From Chloroflexota bacterium (GTDB lineage: Bacteria; Chloroflexota; Dehalococcoidia; Bin125), in the NCBI GenBank assembly GCA_026707145.1, contig JAPOXK010000021.1:105588-169587 (forward strand): a DNA stretch of 64,000 nucleotides, in the 5' to 3' direction. Numbering within the stretch: the first letter of the stretch is position 1; each line of letters starts with the position of its first letter. The position numbers and the translations under genes were made by a program. Positions 53,634-60,792 of this stretch are shown in pieces. Under the pieces are notes generated by a model that was given only the letters and a program-made list of their open reading frames with translations, did not search any database and was not told the DNA's origin.

Positions 53634-53807
53634 ATGCTGCGATCACGCACCGGACCGAAGCGATCGCCCGGATCTGGCTCCCTGCGCCAGCTGCGACCGG
53701 GCGTCTGGCAGGCCCGCTGGTCGGTCGGGAGCGGCGCGCGCCACCGCTATTCGTCCCAGATGGTGTACGGCACTAAGACCGAGGCGCAGGCCCTGCTGCG
53801 CAAGTAG
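53634..53807 (+). pseudogene. Remnant of a tyrosine integrase N-terminal arm-binding domain
   Basis: A 57-codon open frame encodes an integrase-type N-terminus: GSGSLRQLRPGVWQARW, then SSQMVYGTKTEAQALLRK, the three-stranded AP2-like arm-binding domain of phage and element integrases. The stop TAG follows at once, and neither the core-binding nor the catalytic domain is found downstream in any frame I checked. It starts 151 nt from the tRNA-Lys 3' end, the usual place and orientation for an integrase. Identification rests on pattern recognition. Confidence 0.65.
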
Positions 53808-53853
53808 CTGACCGGAGCACGAACGACACCCTCGCCGCTGATACCCTGCCCCT

Positions 53854-54993
53854 GTGAACGCCGCCGCACCCTATCTCGACGCCCTCCGGGACATGGCCCC
53901 GCTCGTCGCCGCCGAGGCCGAGCGCTCCGAGCGCGAGGCGCGCACGACCCCCGCCGTCAACGAGCGCATCGTCGAGGAAGGGCTGTACCGCCTGTGGCTG
54001 CCGCGCTCCATCGACGCCCCCGAGCTCGACATGCCCCCCGCTCTCGAGGTGTTCGAGGCCGCCTCCCGCCTCGACGGCTCCTTCGGCTGGGCCGTCACCA
54101 TCGGTACGGGCGCCGGGCTCTTCGCCGGCGCCCTCGAACCCGCGACGAAGGCGGAGATTTTCGGGCCGAGGGAGGCCCTCATCGCCGGCTCCGGGAAGCC
54201 CGGCGGAACGGCCAAACCTGTCGATGGCGGGTACCTCGCCGGTGGGCACTGGAATTTCGCCAGCGGCGCCCACCACGCCACCTTCTTCACCGCCAACTGC
54301 GTTCTCGAGGGCGAGCGCCCGGCGGACGGTGGCGATGGACCCGTCATCCGCGCCATGGCCTTTCCCGCGAGCGAGGTCGAGATCGTCGAGAACTGGGATC
54401 CCGTCGGCATGCGCGGCACGGGCAGCCACGACTTCCGCGTGGAAAGCAGCCTCGTGCCCTACCGTCGTACCTTCGGCGTTTTCGACGACTGGCCCTTCGA
54501 GAGCGGCCCGCTCTACCGCTATCCCTTTAACCACCACGCCGAGGTCTCGTTCGCGGCCGTCGCGCTCGGTATCGGGCGGCACGCCATCGACGAGTTCCTG
54601 GCGCTCGCCGGGTCCCGCCGCACCCTGTACACCGGGGAGCCGCTGGAAGACCGCCAGGGTGCGCGTGTCCGCCTCGGCGAGGCGGAGGCGCTTGTGAGCG
54701 CCGCCCGCGCCTGGTTCTTCGAGGTCGCCCGGTCGAGTTGGGACACCGTCGTCGCGGGAGGTGCCCTGGAGCCCGAAGAGGCCTCGCGCGTGTCGCTCGC
54801 CTCCATCCACGCGGCCAACAGCGCCGCCCGCGCGGCGATGCTCCTCTTCGAGGCGGGCGGCTCGGCCGCCCTCGACGCCGGCTCGCCGCTCGCGCGCGCC
54901 TGGCGCGACGTGCACGCCCTCACGAAGCACGTGGCCGTATCGCCGCTGGGTTACGAGGCCGCCGCGGCGGGACTGCTCGAAGCCGAGGAGTAG
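53854..54993 (+). CDS. Acyl-CoA dehydrogenase-fold flavoprotein
   Basis: This 379-residue protein has the acyl-CoA dehydrogenase layout: an N-terminal helical domain, a beta middle domain (GGYLAGGHWNFASGAHHATFF, WDPVGMRGTGSHDFRVES) and a C-terminal helical bundle. The family's usual catalytic Glu is not evident, and the middle-domain motifs recall the HsaA/DszC-like two-component flavin monooxygenase branch. The function is therefore either a dehydrogenase or a monooxygenase. The start is GTG 53854, only 46 nt after the integrase remnant, with no good Shine-Dalgarno. Confidence 0.82.
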   Translation: MNAAAPYLDALRDMAPLVAAEAERSEREARTTPAVNERIVEEGLYRLWLPRSIDAPELDMPPALEVFEAASRLDGSFGWAVTIGTGAGLFAGALEPATKAEIFGPREALIAGSGKPGGTAKPVDGGYLAGGHWNFASGAHHATFFTANCVLEGERPADGGDGPVIRAMAFPASEVEIVENWDPVGMRGTGSHDFRVESSLVPYRRTFGVFDDWPFESGPLYRYPFNHHAEVSFAAVALGIGRHAIDEFLALAGSRRTLYTGEPLEDRQGARVRLGEAEALVSAARAWFFEVARSSWDTVVAGGALEPEEASRVSLASIHAANSAARAAMLLFEAGGSAALDAGSPLARAWRDVHALTKHVAVSPLGYEAAAAGLLEAEE

Positions 54994-55049
54994 CCGGAGA
55001 CTTCCCCCGCCTGCGCGCCGTGCCTGCGCGCCTCGCGAGCCCACCTTCC

Positions 55050-55248
55050 GCAATACGAAAGCCGAGGTCCGCCGCGCACTGCGCCTCAGCCCCGGCCTCA
55101 TGGTGTCCGAGATCCACGAGCGTATTCCCAGCGAGCGTCGCCAACCAAGGCCACGCTTCGCAGGAAGGCGAGCGAGCTCCACACCATTGGCAAGGTCACC
55201 CGCGACGAGGACGGCCGCTACTGGCTCATCATGCTGGGCAAGTCCTGA
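55050..55248 (+). pseudogene. Frameshifted small winged-helix-like remnant
   Basis: Frame 1 reads RRALRLSPGLMVSEIHERI, and the continuation ATLRRKASELHTIGKV, then DEDGRYWLIML, lies in another frame after about 55137, ending at TGA 55246. Together they look like one winged-helix DNA-binding protein of about 65 residues broken by a frameshift. No start codon of the right frame is obvious. Such small regulators are common on mobile elements. Confidence 0.5.
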
Positions 55249-55374
55249 TAAGTATTTCTGGCGCGGTCGGGAAGTCAAAAGCTGCTCTCACAGCGCCCCG
55301 CCGTTGGGACGCAGAAGGAGAGAAGGACCGAGGACCGACCAAACCACCCGGCACACCACCCACTACCACAAGAA

Positions 55375-55700
55375 CGCCGCGCCAAGCTCTGCGCCGCCTG
55401 CGGCGGCTGCCGCACGACGCGGCGCGCCGGCTCCTGCGAGAACAGCCCGGCCTGCGAGACAGGCTCCACAGCGACGACGTGCCCGGAGCCGCTGGAGGGC
55501 CGCCTCGACCCGGAGGTCCTAACCACCCGCAAGCGACTGGCGGCGGCCGGACGGAACGAGGAGCCCGGCACGACGTTCGGCTCCCGCTGGACGAACGCGG
55601 AGTGAGAGGAGCTACAGCCCCTCTGCGGCGAGCACGGTCGGCGGGACGCCGTCCGGCTATTCGTCGAGGCGAGTGCATACCGGGCTCAGGACAAGGCAGC
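55375..55700 (+). pseudogene. Decayed Cys-rich / SANT-like gene, copy 1
   Basis: One frame encodes a Cys-rich segment (KLCAACGGCRTTRRAGSC, then ENSPACE) followed by a helical part GRNEEPGTTFGSRWTNAE, where a TGA at 55603 interrupts it; the frame resumes as EELQPLCGEHGRRDAVRLF. The second half closely matches 57050-57257. The W-T-x-x-E pattern recalls Myb/SANT helices, but this is tentative. No start codon is assignable. Its end runs into the 3' end of the DinB-like gene on the other strand. Confidence 0.55.
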
Positions 55701-56117
55701 CTCGATCTGTGCAATGTGGTCATGGCGATGCCGCCAGCGCTCAACGGCGAAGCTCAGCCCGTCCTCGGCCAGTGAAGCGCGATGCGCTGCGGACAGAGCC
55801 GCCAAGGTGCCGTCGACCAGCTGGGCCGCGCGCACGGCCTCCAGTCCGGCCGAGGACGCGCTGACAAGGGGTGCGACCGCCTCCAGCGTGTCATTCACGG
55901 TCTTGTCTTCAGGCGGGAAGCCATCCCCGTGCGCGTAGCTCTGCAGCGCGAAGTGCTGGCGCGCGTCCCAGAACGCGAGATGCGCGAGCGCGAATCTCAC
56001 CGTCCAACCGCCTCCCAAGGATCGCGCCAGGTCGGTCTCCTCGAGCCGGGCGACCAAGGCCTGCAGACGGTTGGTCGCCTCCGCATTGCGTCGCAGATCG
56101 GGGTCGTGCTCGCTCAT
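55686..56117 (-). CDS. DinB-like four-helix protein
   Basis: This 143-residue helical protein has the DinB/mycothiol-dependent isomerase-like pattern: LQALVARLEETDL, GGGWTVRFALAHLAFWDARQ with a metal-site His, and a C-terminal HRHDHIAQIEAAL with further His residues. Family members bind a divalent metal; many act as thiol-dependent transferases, but function varies widely. ATG 56117 is the conserved start. Confidence 0.82.
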   Translation of the reverse strand: MSEHDPDLRRNAEATNRLQALVARLEETDLARSLGGGWTVRFALAHLAFWDARQHFALQSYAHGDGFPPEDKTVNDTLEAVAPLVSASSAGLEAVRAAQLVDGTLAALSAAHRASLAEDGLSFAVERWRHRHDHIAQIEAALS

Positions 56118-56266
56118 GAGACTCGCAGCGCCTCCTCGGTGAGGAAGGCGATTCCTTCCGGCCTGCCCAAGCGTAACTCTGTGCCTCCGGCGGAGCGAAC
56201 CCATTGGACCGCGGGTGGGCCGCGACTCGGCCGCCGGAAGGCTGTGCGACGTTGGGCGGGACGGCG

Positions 56267-56296
56267 TTGACCGGCGCCGGCGGCCGGACGTAGGGT
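56267..56296 (+). promoter_or_regulatory. Possible promoter of the AIM24-family gene
   Basis: TTGACC (56267-56272) and TAGGGT (56291-56296) are separated by 18 nt and lie 65 nt before the ATG. The -10 match is partial, so this is only a candidate. Confidence 0.3.
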
Positions 56297-56360
56297 CGTT
56301 GGCGCTGCGGGCCGCCGGGGCGGCGCCGGCCGGATACCGGCCGCGAGGGATGGAGCCGAG

Positions 56361-57035
56361 ATGAAGTACGAGATCACGCACACGCCGTCCTACGCGCTGG
56401 GGGTGATCGCCCTGGCCGCCGGGGAGAGCATCCAGGCCGAGTCCGGGGCGATGGTGAGCATGTCGGATTCGGTGTCGATGAAGACGGAGGCGCGTGGCGG
56501 GATCATGTCCGGCCTGAAGCGCAAGGCGCTGGGCGGGGAGAGCTTCTTCATCAATGAGTTCACGGCGGCGGAGATCTCCGGAGAGGTGACGGTGGCGCCG
56601 CCGCTGCCGGGGGACGTGATCGCGGTGGAGCTGACGGGCGCGCCGCTGCTGATCCAGTCGGGCTCGTTCTTGGCGGCGAGCCCGGAGGTGGCGATCGACA
56701 CGAAGTGGGGCGGGGCTAAGACGTTCTTCTCGCGGGAGGGACTGTTCCTCCTGCGGGCGACCGGCTACGGGACGATCTTCCTGTCGAGCTTCGGCGGGAT
56801 TCGGCTGGTGGAGCTGGGAGAGGGGGAGCGGTACGCGGTGGACACGGGGCACATGGTGGCGTTCGACGAGACGGTGCAGTACAGCGTGGGCAAGTCGGGC
56901 GGGTGGAAGTCGACCTTGTTCGGCGGCGAGGGCCTGGTGGCGAAGCTGACGGGGCCGGGGCGCTTCTACATGCAGACGCGCAGCGCGGACGCCTTCCTCG
57001 ACTGGCTGAAGCCGCAGCTTCCGAGCAAGGGGTAA
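56361..57035 (+). CDS. TIGR00266 / AIM24 family protein
   Basis: This 224-residue all-beta protein matches the TIGR00266/AIM24 family: an N-terminal SYALGVIALAAGESIQAESG and GAMVSMSD, a central GGESFFINEFTA, then GDVIAVELTG and LLRATGYGTIFLSSFGG. The family (yeast mitochondrial AIM24, bacterial YdjI-like proteins) has no settled biochemical role; membrane or envelope association is suggested. GGAG lies 5 nt before the ATG. A decayed gene (copy 2 below) continues in the same frame right after its stop codon. Confidence 0.9.
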   Translation: MKYEITHTPSYALGVIALAAGESIQAESGAMVSMSDSVSMKTEARGGIMSGLKRKALGGESFFINEFTAAEISGEVTVAPPLPGDVIAVELTGAPLLIQSGSFLAASPEVAIDTKWGGAKTFFSREGLFLLRATGYGTIFLSSFGGIRLVELGEGERYAVDTGHMVAFDETVQYSVGKSGGWKSTLFGGEGLVAKLTGPGRFYMQTRSADAFLDWLKPQLPSKG

Positions 57036-57049
57036 GGCCGGGGCGGAAG

Positions 57050-57257
57050 AGGTCGCGCCGCGGCCGGACGCAACCAAGAGCCAGGAACCACGTTCGGCTC
57101 CCGCTGGACAGACACGGAGCGCGAGGATCTACGGGCCCTCTACGACGAGCACGGACGGCGCGAGGCCGCTGCGCTCTTCGTCACGGCGCACCCGTACCGG
57201 ACGATCGAGGACGCGCGCTACCAGATCGACTGCCACCTCATCAAGCCAATCAGTTAG
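57050..57257 (+). pseudogene. Decayed SANT-like gene, copy 2
   Basis: The frame reads AAAGRNQEPGTTFGSRWTDT, then EREDLRALYDEHGRREAAA, LFVTAHPYRTIEDARYQID, and stops at TAG 57255. It aligns with copy 1 at 55537-55700, including a 20-bp identical block around acgttcggctcccgctgg. Unlike copy 1 it has no internal stop, but the Cys-rich first half is absent and there is no start codon: the frame runs back into the AIM24 stop. Confidence 0.6.
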
Positions 57258-57278
57258 ACGAGCAGACGCTTTGTGAAG

Positions 57279-57299
57279 GCCCCGGCTGCGAGCCGGGGC
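57279..57299 (+). terminator. Strong GC-rich hairpin
   Basis: GCCCCGGCT / AGCCGGGGC form a perfect 9-bp stem with a 3-nt loop, 22 nt after copy 2. No T-tract follows, so it is terminator-like rather than a classic intrinsic terminator. It separates the high-GC part of the island from the lower-GC cargo. Confidence 0.4.
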
Positions 57300-57519
57300 T
57301 CCTCGTGTCTAAGGGCCCTGACGGCGTACGGCAGCATGAACCGATGGTAGCGGCGGAGGAGGGCATAGCCTTTGTGATCTATGAGGCTTGACGACGATCA
57401 AATCTGGGTTGGAGGCTTCTGGGCAAGACAAGGAAAGAGGCCGGCAGGCGACAGGGTTACGTGGCGGCGAGTCTCGAAAAAAGACAGGTGAGCCGAGTAC
57501 AGGCTTAGCACAGGAAACA

Positions 57520-58647
57520 ATGAATACTGAACAATTGCACGCCGTGGCTTTAGCAGTAGCCGAAGATATCGAGGAAACTTCAACGATCCAGCTTCTTGGG
57601 CAATTTCGCGGTTCACTGGACAACCAGATCAACGCTCCTCAGGAACCCCAGTACCAAACGCAGGCAAGCGAAGCGCTCAGCCAACTTCTGGAGAATCTCT
57701 CATCCGCACCCAGCAATAGCTTTCCACCAAGTTGGAAACCGCTACTGGAAGAGCTTGGTCTCTCGAACAGGCTTGGCCAAGATCTAAGGGAGCAATTGTT
57801 GGAGATTACATCTCGCAACCAGATTACCCTTTCCACGGCTCTGGGCGAGATTACACCTATTTATCAGCAGTTAAACGAGACGGCTGAAAATCTTCAGAAT
57901 ATTATCAATGCGTTCGCTTATTTCAAGATCGGATCAGATGAGCTTGAGCCTGGTGAGGCAGAAATCGCTATTATAGTTCCGCGTCGTGCCGTAAAGAGTG
58001 GACTTGCTTCCTTAGGTGAGGAACTCGGAGAGATTGCGTCGATACTTGGCCCGTTCGTCGAGATCGGAACCGGTGACCGGCCGGAGCCGCAGATTCGCCT
58101 CATTTCATCTTCAGACTTCTCTGTTGTGCTCGATTCGCTTCCGGCGTGGGCGGTAGGCTTCGCGGTGGCCGCGGAGCGGGTGATTGAAGCTTATAAGACG
58201 TTTCTTGAGATCAGGATGCTCCGAAAAAAGATGACAGACTCTGGTTTGCCAGAACAGCCACTGGCAGGGGTTGACGAGTGGCTGAACGACGAAATGACGG
58301 AAAAGGTGAAGGAAATCGCTGAAGATGTCGTGAAGGAGCACGCTGCGAATGAAGATGAAGGTCGGCGTAACGAACTGCGCACCGAAGTGGAATTCTCGCT
58401 TAGGAAACTGGCTGACCGAATAGATAACAACTATAGTTTTATGGTACGCGCCAATCCGCCAGAGAGTGAATCAAGCGAAGAGGAAGACGAAGGCGAAGGC
58501 GGCGCTGAAATCGTGAACGAAGAAGCTAAAGAGCAATACGAGATAATAGCCAGAGCAGGGAGAGCGCTCCGATATCAGAAGCTTGAAGGGGATCCGATTC
58601 TAAGGCTATCAGATAGAGCTTCGAGCGAGCCAACTAATGGTGAGTGA
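57520..58647 (+). CDS. Lower-GC cargo protein of unknown function
   Basis: This 375-residue protein is encoded by DNA near 45-50% G+C, well below the rest of the window. It is mostly helical and acidic, with a coiled-coil-prone region at about 90-170, a beta-containing middle (EAEIAIIVPRRAVKSGLASL, then EIGTGDRP), a hydrophobic helix near LPAWAVGFAVAAERVIEAY and an acidic Glu-rich stretch near 345-355. No catalytic motif is recognised. ATG 57520 is preceded by AGGAAA; upstream in-frame sequence has a different composition. It is the main cargo of the putative island. Confidence 0.78.
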   Translation: MNTEQLHAVALAVAEDIEETSTIQLLGQFRGSLDNQINAPQEPQYQTQASEALSQLLENLSSAPSNSFPPSWKPLLEELGLSNRLGQDLREQLLEITSRNQITLSTALGEITPIYQQLNETAENLQNIINAFAYFKIGSDELEPGEAEIAIIVPRRAVKSGLASLGEELGEIASILGPFVEIGTGDRPEPQIRLISSSDFSVVLDSLPAWAVGFAVAAERVIEAYKTFLEIRMLRKKMTDSGLPEQPLAGVDEWLNDEMTEKVKEIAEDVVKEHAANEDEGRRNELRTEVEFSLRKLADRIDNNYSFMVRANPPESESSEEEDEGEGGAEIVNEEAKEQYEIIARAGRALRYQKLEGDPILRLSDRASSEPTNGE

Positions 58648-58780
58648 CCACGAGTGCGATATCAATCAAGTAGTGTTACTCTATCCAATTTTGGAGCGCT
58701 TATTGGAAGAGAAAATAGGAATTGTAGGAAGAAGGAACCGACATGAGTTCTGCCGAATATTCGCTGCGGAATATCGCTAA
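58637..58780 (+). CDS. Possible 47-residue coupled small protein
   Basis: An ATG at 58637 overlaps the cargo gene's 3' end by 11 nt and opens a 47-codon frame (with VVLLYPILERLLEEKIG) ending at TAA 58778, inside the next gene. The arrangement would suit translational coupling, but the frame may be chance. Low confidence. Confidence 0.25.
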   Translation: MVSDHECDINQVVLLYPILERLLEEKIGIVGRRNRHEFCRIFAAEYR

Positions 58781-58961
58781 AGACGTTAGCGATATTAAGG
58801 GTACCTTGAATCTACGCGACTACTTCGCTGGCCAGGTTGCGGCAAGTATAGCATTGAACTGGCTTGCTGCTGGCTTTGAAAATACAGAGAAGATTGCCAA
58901 ACTTTCCTATGAGACAGCAGACGCTCTCTTGGTAGTGCGAGACCAGAAGCCTAGCGGCTGA
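58743..58961 (+). CDS. Small LRDYFAGQ-type protein, phage/element-like
   Basis: This 72-residue protein contains LRDYFAGQVAASIALNWL and ends with KLSYETADALLVVRD. The TLRDYFAGQ...A..AY..ADA pattern is common in small unannotated proteins of phages and genomic islands; their function is unknown. A good GGAAGAAGGA lies just before the ATG. G+C is about 45-50%, like the preceding cargo gene. Confidence 0.65.
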   Translation: MSSAEYSLRNIAKDVSDIKGTLNLRDYFAGQVAASIALNWLAAGFENTEKIAKLSYETADALLVVRDQKPSG

Positions 58962-58996
58962 TGCGTTGCGTAGCGTCGTCGCGCTGACAGCCACAC

Positions 58997-59018
58997 CATG
59001 CCACTTCCGTGCCACTTC
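58997..59018. repeat. 11-bp tandem repeat (right edge of island)
   Basis: catgccacttc (58997-59007) is followed at once by cgtgccacttc (59008-59018), 10 of 11 identical. Both share the core RTGCCAC with the 11-bp tandem pair at 53561-53582, at the other end of the segment. Confidence 0.65.
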
Positions 59019-59174
59019 TTTCGCGGTGCGGGCGGCGGGGAGCGCCCCCAAATCAGCTGGTCTTCGCGCTTTGGTAGTCCGACCCGAAACCCCCTGGATA
59101 TGTGGGATTACTCGACGTTACTTTACGTAAAATCTCTCGCGCGCTCGGGCTCCCAAGGCGAGTCAGGGAATACG

Positions 59175-59210
59175 CTTAGTCAGCCGCTTGTCGGTTCGCA
59201 TCCACGCGGG
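59175..59210 (+). repeat. Degenerate copy of the tRNA-Lys 3' half (candidate attR)
   Basis: Aligned without gaps to tRNA-Lys positions 53440-53475 (end of anticodon loop to T-arm), 26 of 36 bases agree, including tcagccg and ggttcg. It ends 2 nt before tRNA-Leu. It is either an eroded attachment site or a tRNA fragment. Confidence 0.5.
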
Positions 59211-59212
59211 AT

Positions 59213-59297
59213 GGGGAAGTGTCGGAACTGGCAGACGAGCACGATTTAGGATCGTGTGCCGCAAGGCGTAGGAGTTCGAGTCTCCTCTTCCCCACCA
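59213..59297 (+). tRNA. tRNA-Leu (TAG)
   Basis: A type II tRNA: acceptor GGGGAAG/CTTCCCC, anticodon stem CACGA/TCGTG with loop TTTAGGA (anticodon TAG), long variable arm TGCCGCAAGGCG, T-arm with AGTTCGAGTCT and encoded CCA (85 nt). Confidence 0.97.
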
Positions 59298-59320
59298 GCC
59301 CACAGTCCAAAGGAAGGCCC

Positions 59321-59764
59321 ATGTCCGACGTCAAGCCCGTCCCCGACGGCTACACCGCCATCACCCCCTACCTTATCGTCGAGAACGCCGCCGCATTCCT
59401 CGATTTCCTGGCGAATGCCTTCGGCGCCGTCGAGCGCCTGCGCCTTCCCATGCCCCAGGGCGGCATCGGCCACGCCGAGGTCGAGATCGGGGGCGCCGCC
59501 GTCATGCTCTCCGACGCCGCCCCGCCCGATTTCCCGCCCACCAAGACGCAGATCCATCTCTACGTCGAGGATGTCGACGGCGTCTACGCCCGCGCCGTGG
59601 AGGCGGGCGCGACCTCCCTGGCCGAGCCAGCCGACCAGTTCTACGGCGACCGCTGCGCCCGCGTCGCCGATCCCTTCGGCAACCACTGGTCCATCGCCAG
59701 CCACGTCGAGGATGTCGGGATGGACGAGATCATGAAGCGCTTGGCCGCCCTGGGGCAGGAGTAG
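59321..59764 (+). CDS. VOC-superfamily (PhnB/glyoxalase-like) protein
   Basis: This 147-residue protein has two beta-alpha-beta-beta-beta units of the VOC fold: AITPYLIVENAAAFLDFLANAFG, GGIGHAEVEIGGAAVMLSD, IHLYVEDVDGVYARAVEAGA and RVADPFGNHWSIASH. The His and Glu residues expected at the metal site are partly present. PhnB-like proteins often have no known substrate. AAAGGAAGG precedes ATG 59321, which sets the start after tRNA-Leu. Confidence 0.9.
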   Translation: MSDVKPVPDGYTAITPYLIVENAAAFLDFLANAFGAVERLRLPMPQGGIGHAEVEIGGAAVMLSDAAPPDFPPTKTQIHLYVEDVDGVYARAVEAGATSLAEPADQFYGDRCARVADPFGNHWSIASHVEDVGMDEIMKRLAALGQE

Positions 59765-59832
59765 CGGATCGCTCGGCGGGAGGCTGCCTGGGCGGCCCGC
59801 GCCGATCGGAACGGGCGAGCGGTTGGGGTTGC

Positions 59833-60726
59833 TCAGGCCGGCCCTGGTGGTGCCCGCTCGAAGCGGCGGATGACGATCCCGCCGACGATGAGCAGCAGCC
59901 CGATCACCGACGAGAGCCGGATCGTCTCGCCCACGATGACGCTGATGAAGACGAGCGAGAGGAAGGGCGAGAGGTAGACGAGGTTGCTGACCTGCGCGGT
60001 CGTCCGCGAGAGCGAGAGCGCCCGCATCCAGAGCACGAAGGTCAGGCCCATCTCGAAGACGCCCGCGTAGGCCGATCCACCGATGCCGCGCAGGTCCATG
60101 GGCGGCGGGCCGGCCAGCGCCACCGCCGCGACCGCGACGAACGCCAGCCCGAAGCCGAAGTTCAGCAGCAGCTTGACGACGGCGTCGCGGTCGTCCCGGA
60201 GGTTGGTCAGCCAGAACGTGGCCCAGATGAAGGCGCTGCCGACCGCCAGGGCCGTGCCGATCGGGTCGCTGAAGCGGAAGGCCAGCAGATCGCCGCGCGT
60301 CCCGATCACGAGCACGCCGCAGAAGCTCACCACGATCGCGGCCAGGGAGATGCGGCCGAGGGGCTGCTTGAGCAGCGGCACCGAGAGGATGACCACCACC
60401 ATGGGCCAGGCGTAGTTGAGCGGCTGCGCCTCTTGGGCGGGCAGGCGGTCGTAGGCCTCGAACAGCACCAGGTAGTAGAGGAAGGGGTTGAGGAGGCCGA
60501 GTGCCGCCGACTGCAGATACTGCTTCCGTGAGCAGGCCAGCGCCTGCCCCAGCTTGCCCTGCCAGGCCGCGACGATGAGCAGCACCGCCGCCGATACGAT
60601 CGTCGCGTAGAGCAGCATGTGCGGCGCCTCGACGTAGCGCAGCGACACCTTGAATGCCGACGCGACGGTCGACCACAGGAGCACCGCGCAGCCCGCGTAG
60701 AGATACGCTTGCGCTTGCCTGCTCAC
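59833..60726 (-). CDS. EamA-family (DMT) transporter
   Basis: This 297-residue protein has ten hydrophobic helices in two EamA repeats, with the first helix at about residues 8-25 and the second repeat from about residue 150 (GTALAVGSAFIWATFWLTNL). The drug/metabolite family exports amino acids or other small metabolites. The GTG start faces the SulP gene upstream (66-nt gap on the same strand). The substrate cannot be predicted. Confidence 0.88.
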   Translation of the reverse strand: MSRQAQAYLYAGCAVLLWSTVASAFKVSLRYVEAPHMLLYATIVSAAVLLIVAAWQGKLGQALACSRKQYLQSAALGLLNPFLYYLVLFEAYDRLPAQEAQPLNYAWPMVVVILSVPLLKQPLGRISLAAIVVSFCGVLVIGTRGDLLAFRFSDPIGTALAVGSAFIWATFWLTNLRDDRDAVVKLLLNFGFGLAFVAVAAVALAGPPPMDLRGIGGSAYAGVFEMGLTFVLWMRALSLSRTTAQVSNLVYLSPFLSLVFISVIVGETIRLSSVIGLLLIVGGIVIRRFERAPPGPA

Positions 60727-60792
60727 GGCGCCGTTCTCATTGGGCGCGCGTAGCCGGCTCCGGTCGGTCGGGGAGACAACACGGCGGCGATC

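Larger units (their letters stand above)
58962..59212. other. Right edge of the island, no gene
   Basis: These 251 bp hold no supported coding frame. They contain the 11-bp tandem repeat at 58997-59018 and the tRNA-Lys-like fragment at 59175-59210, directly before tRNA-Leu. Confidence 0.5.

Noticed and set aside
59246..60676. 476-codon minus-strand frame spanning the VOC and EamA genes
   Set aside because: It crosses tRNA-Leu and two well-supported genes in other frames; composition is a shadow.
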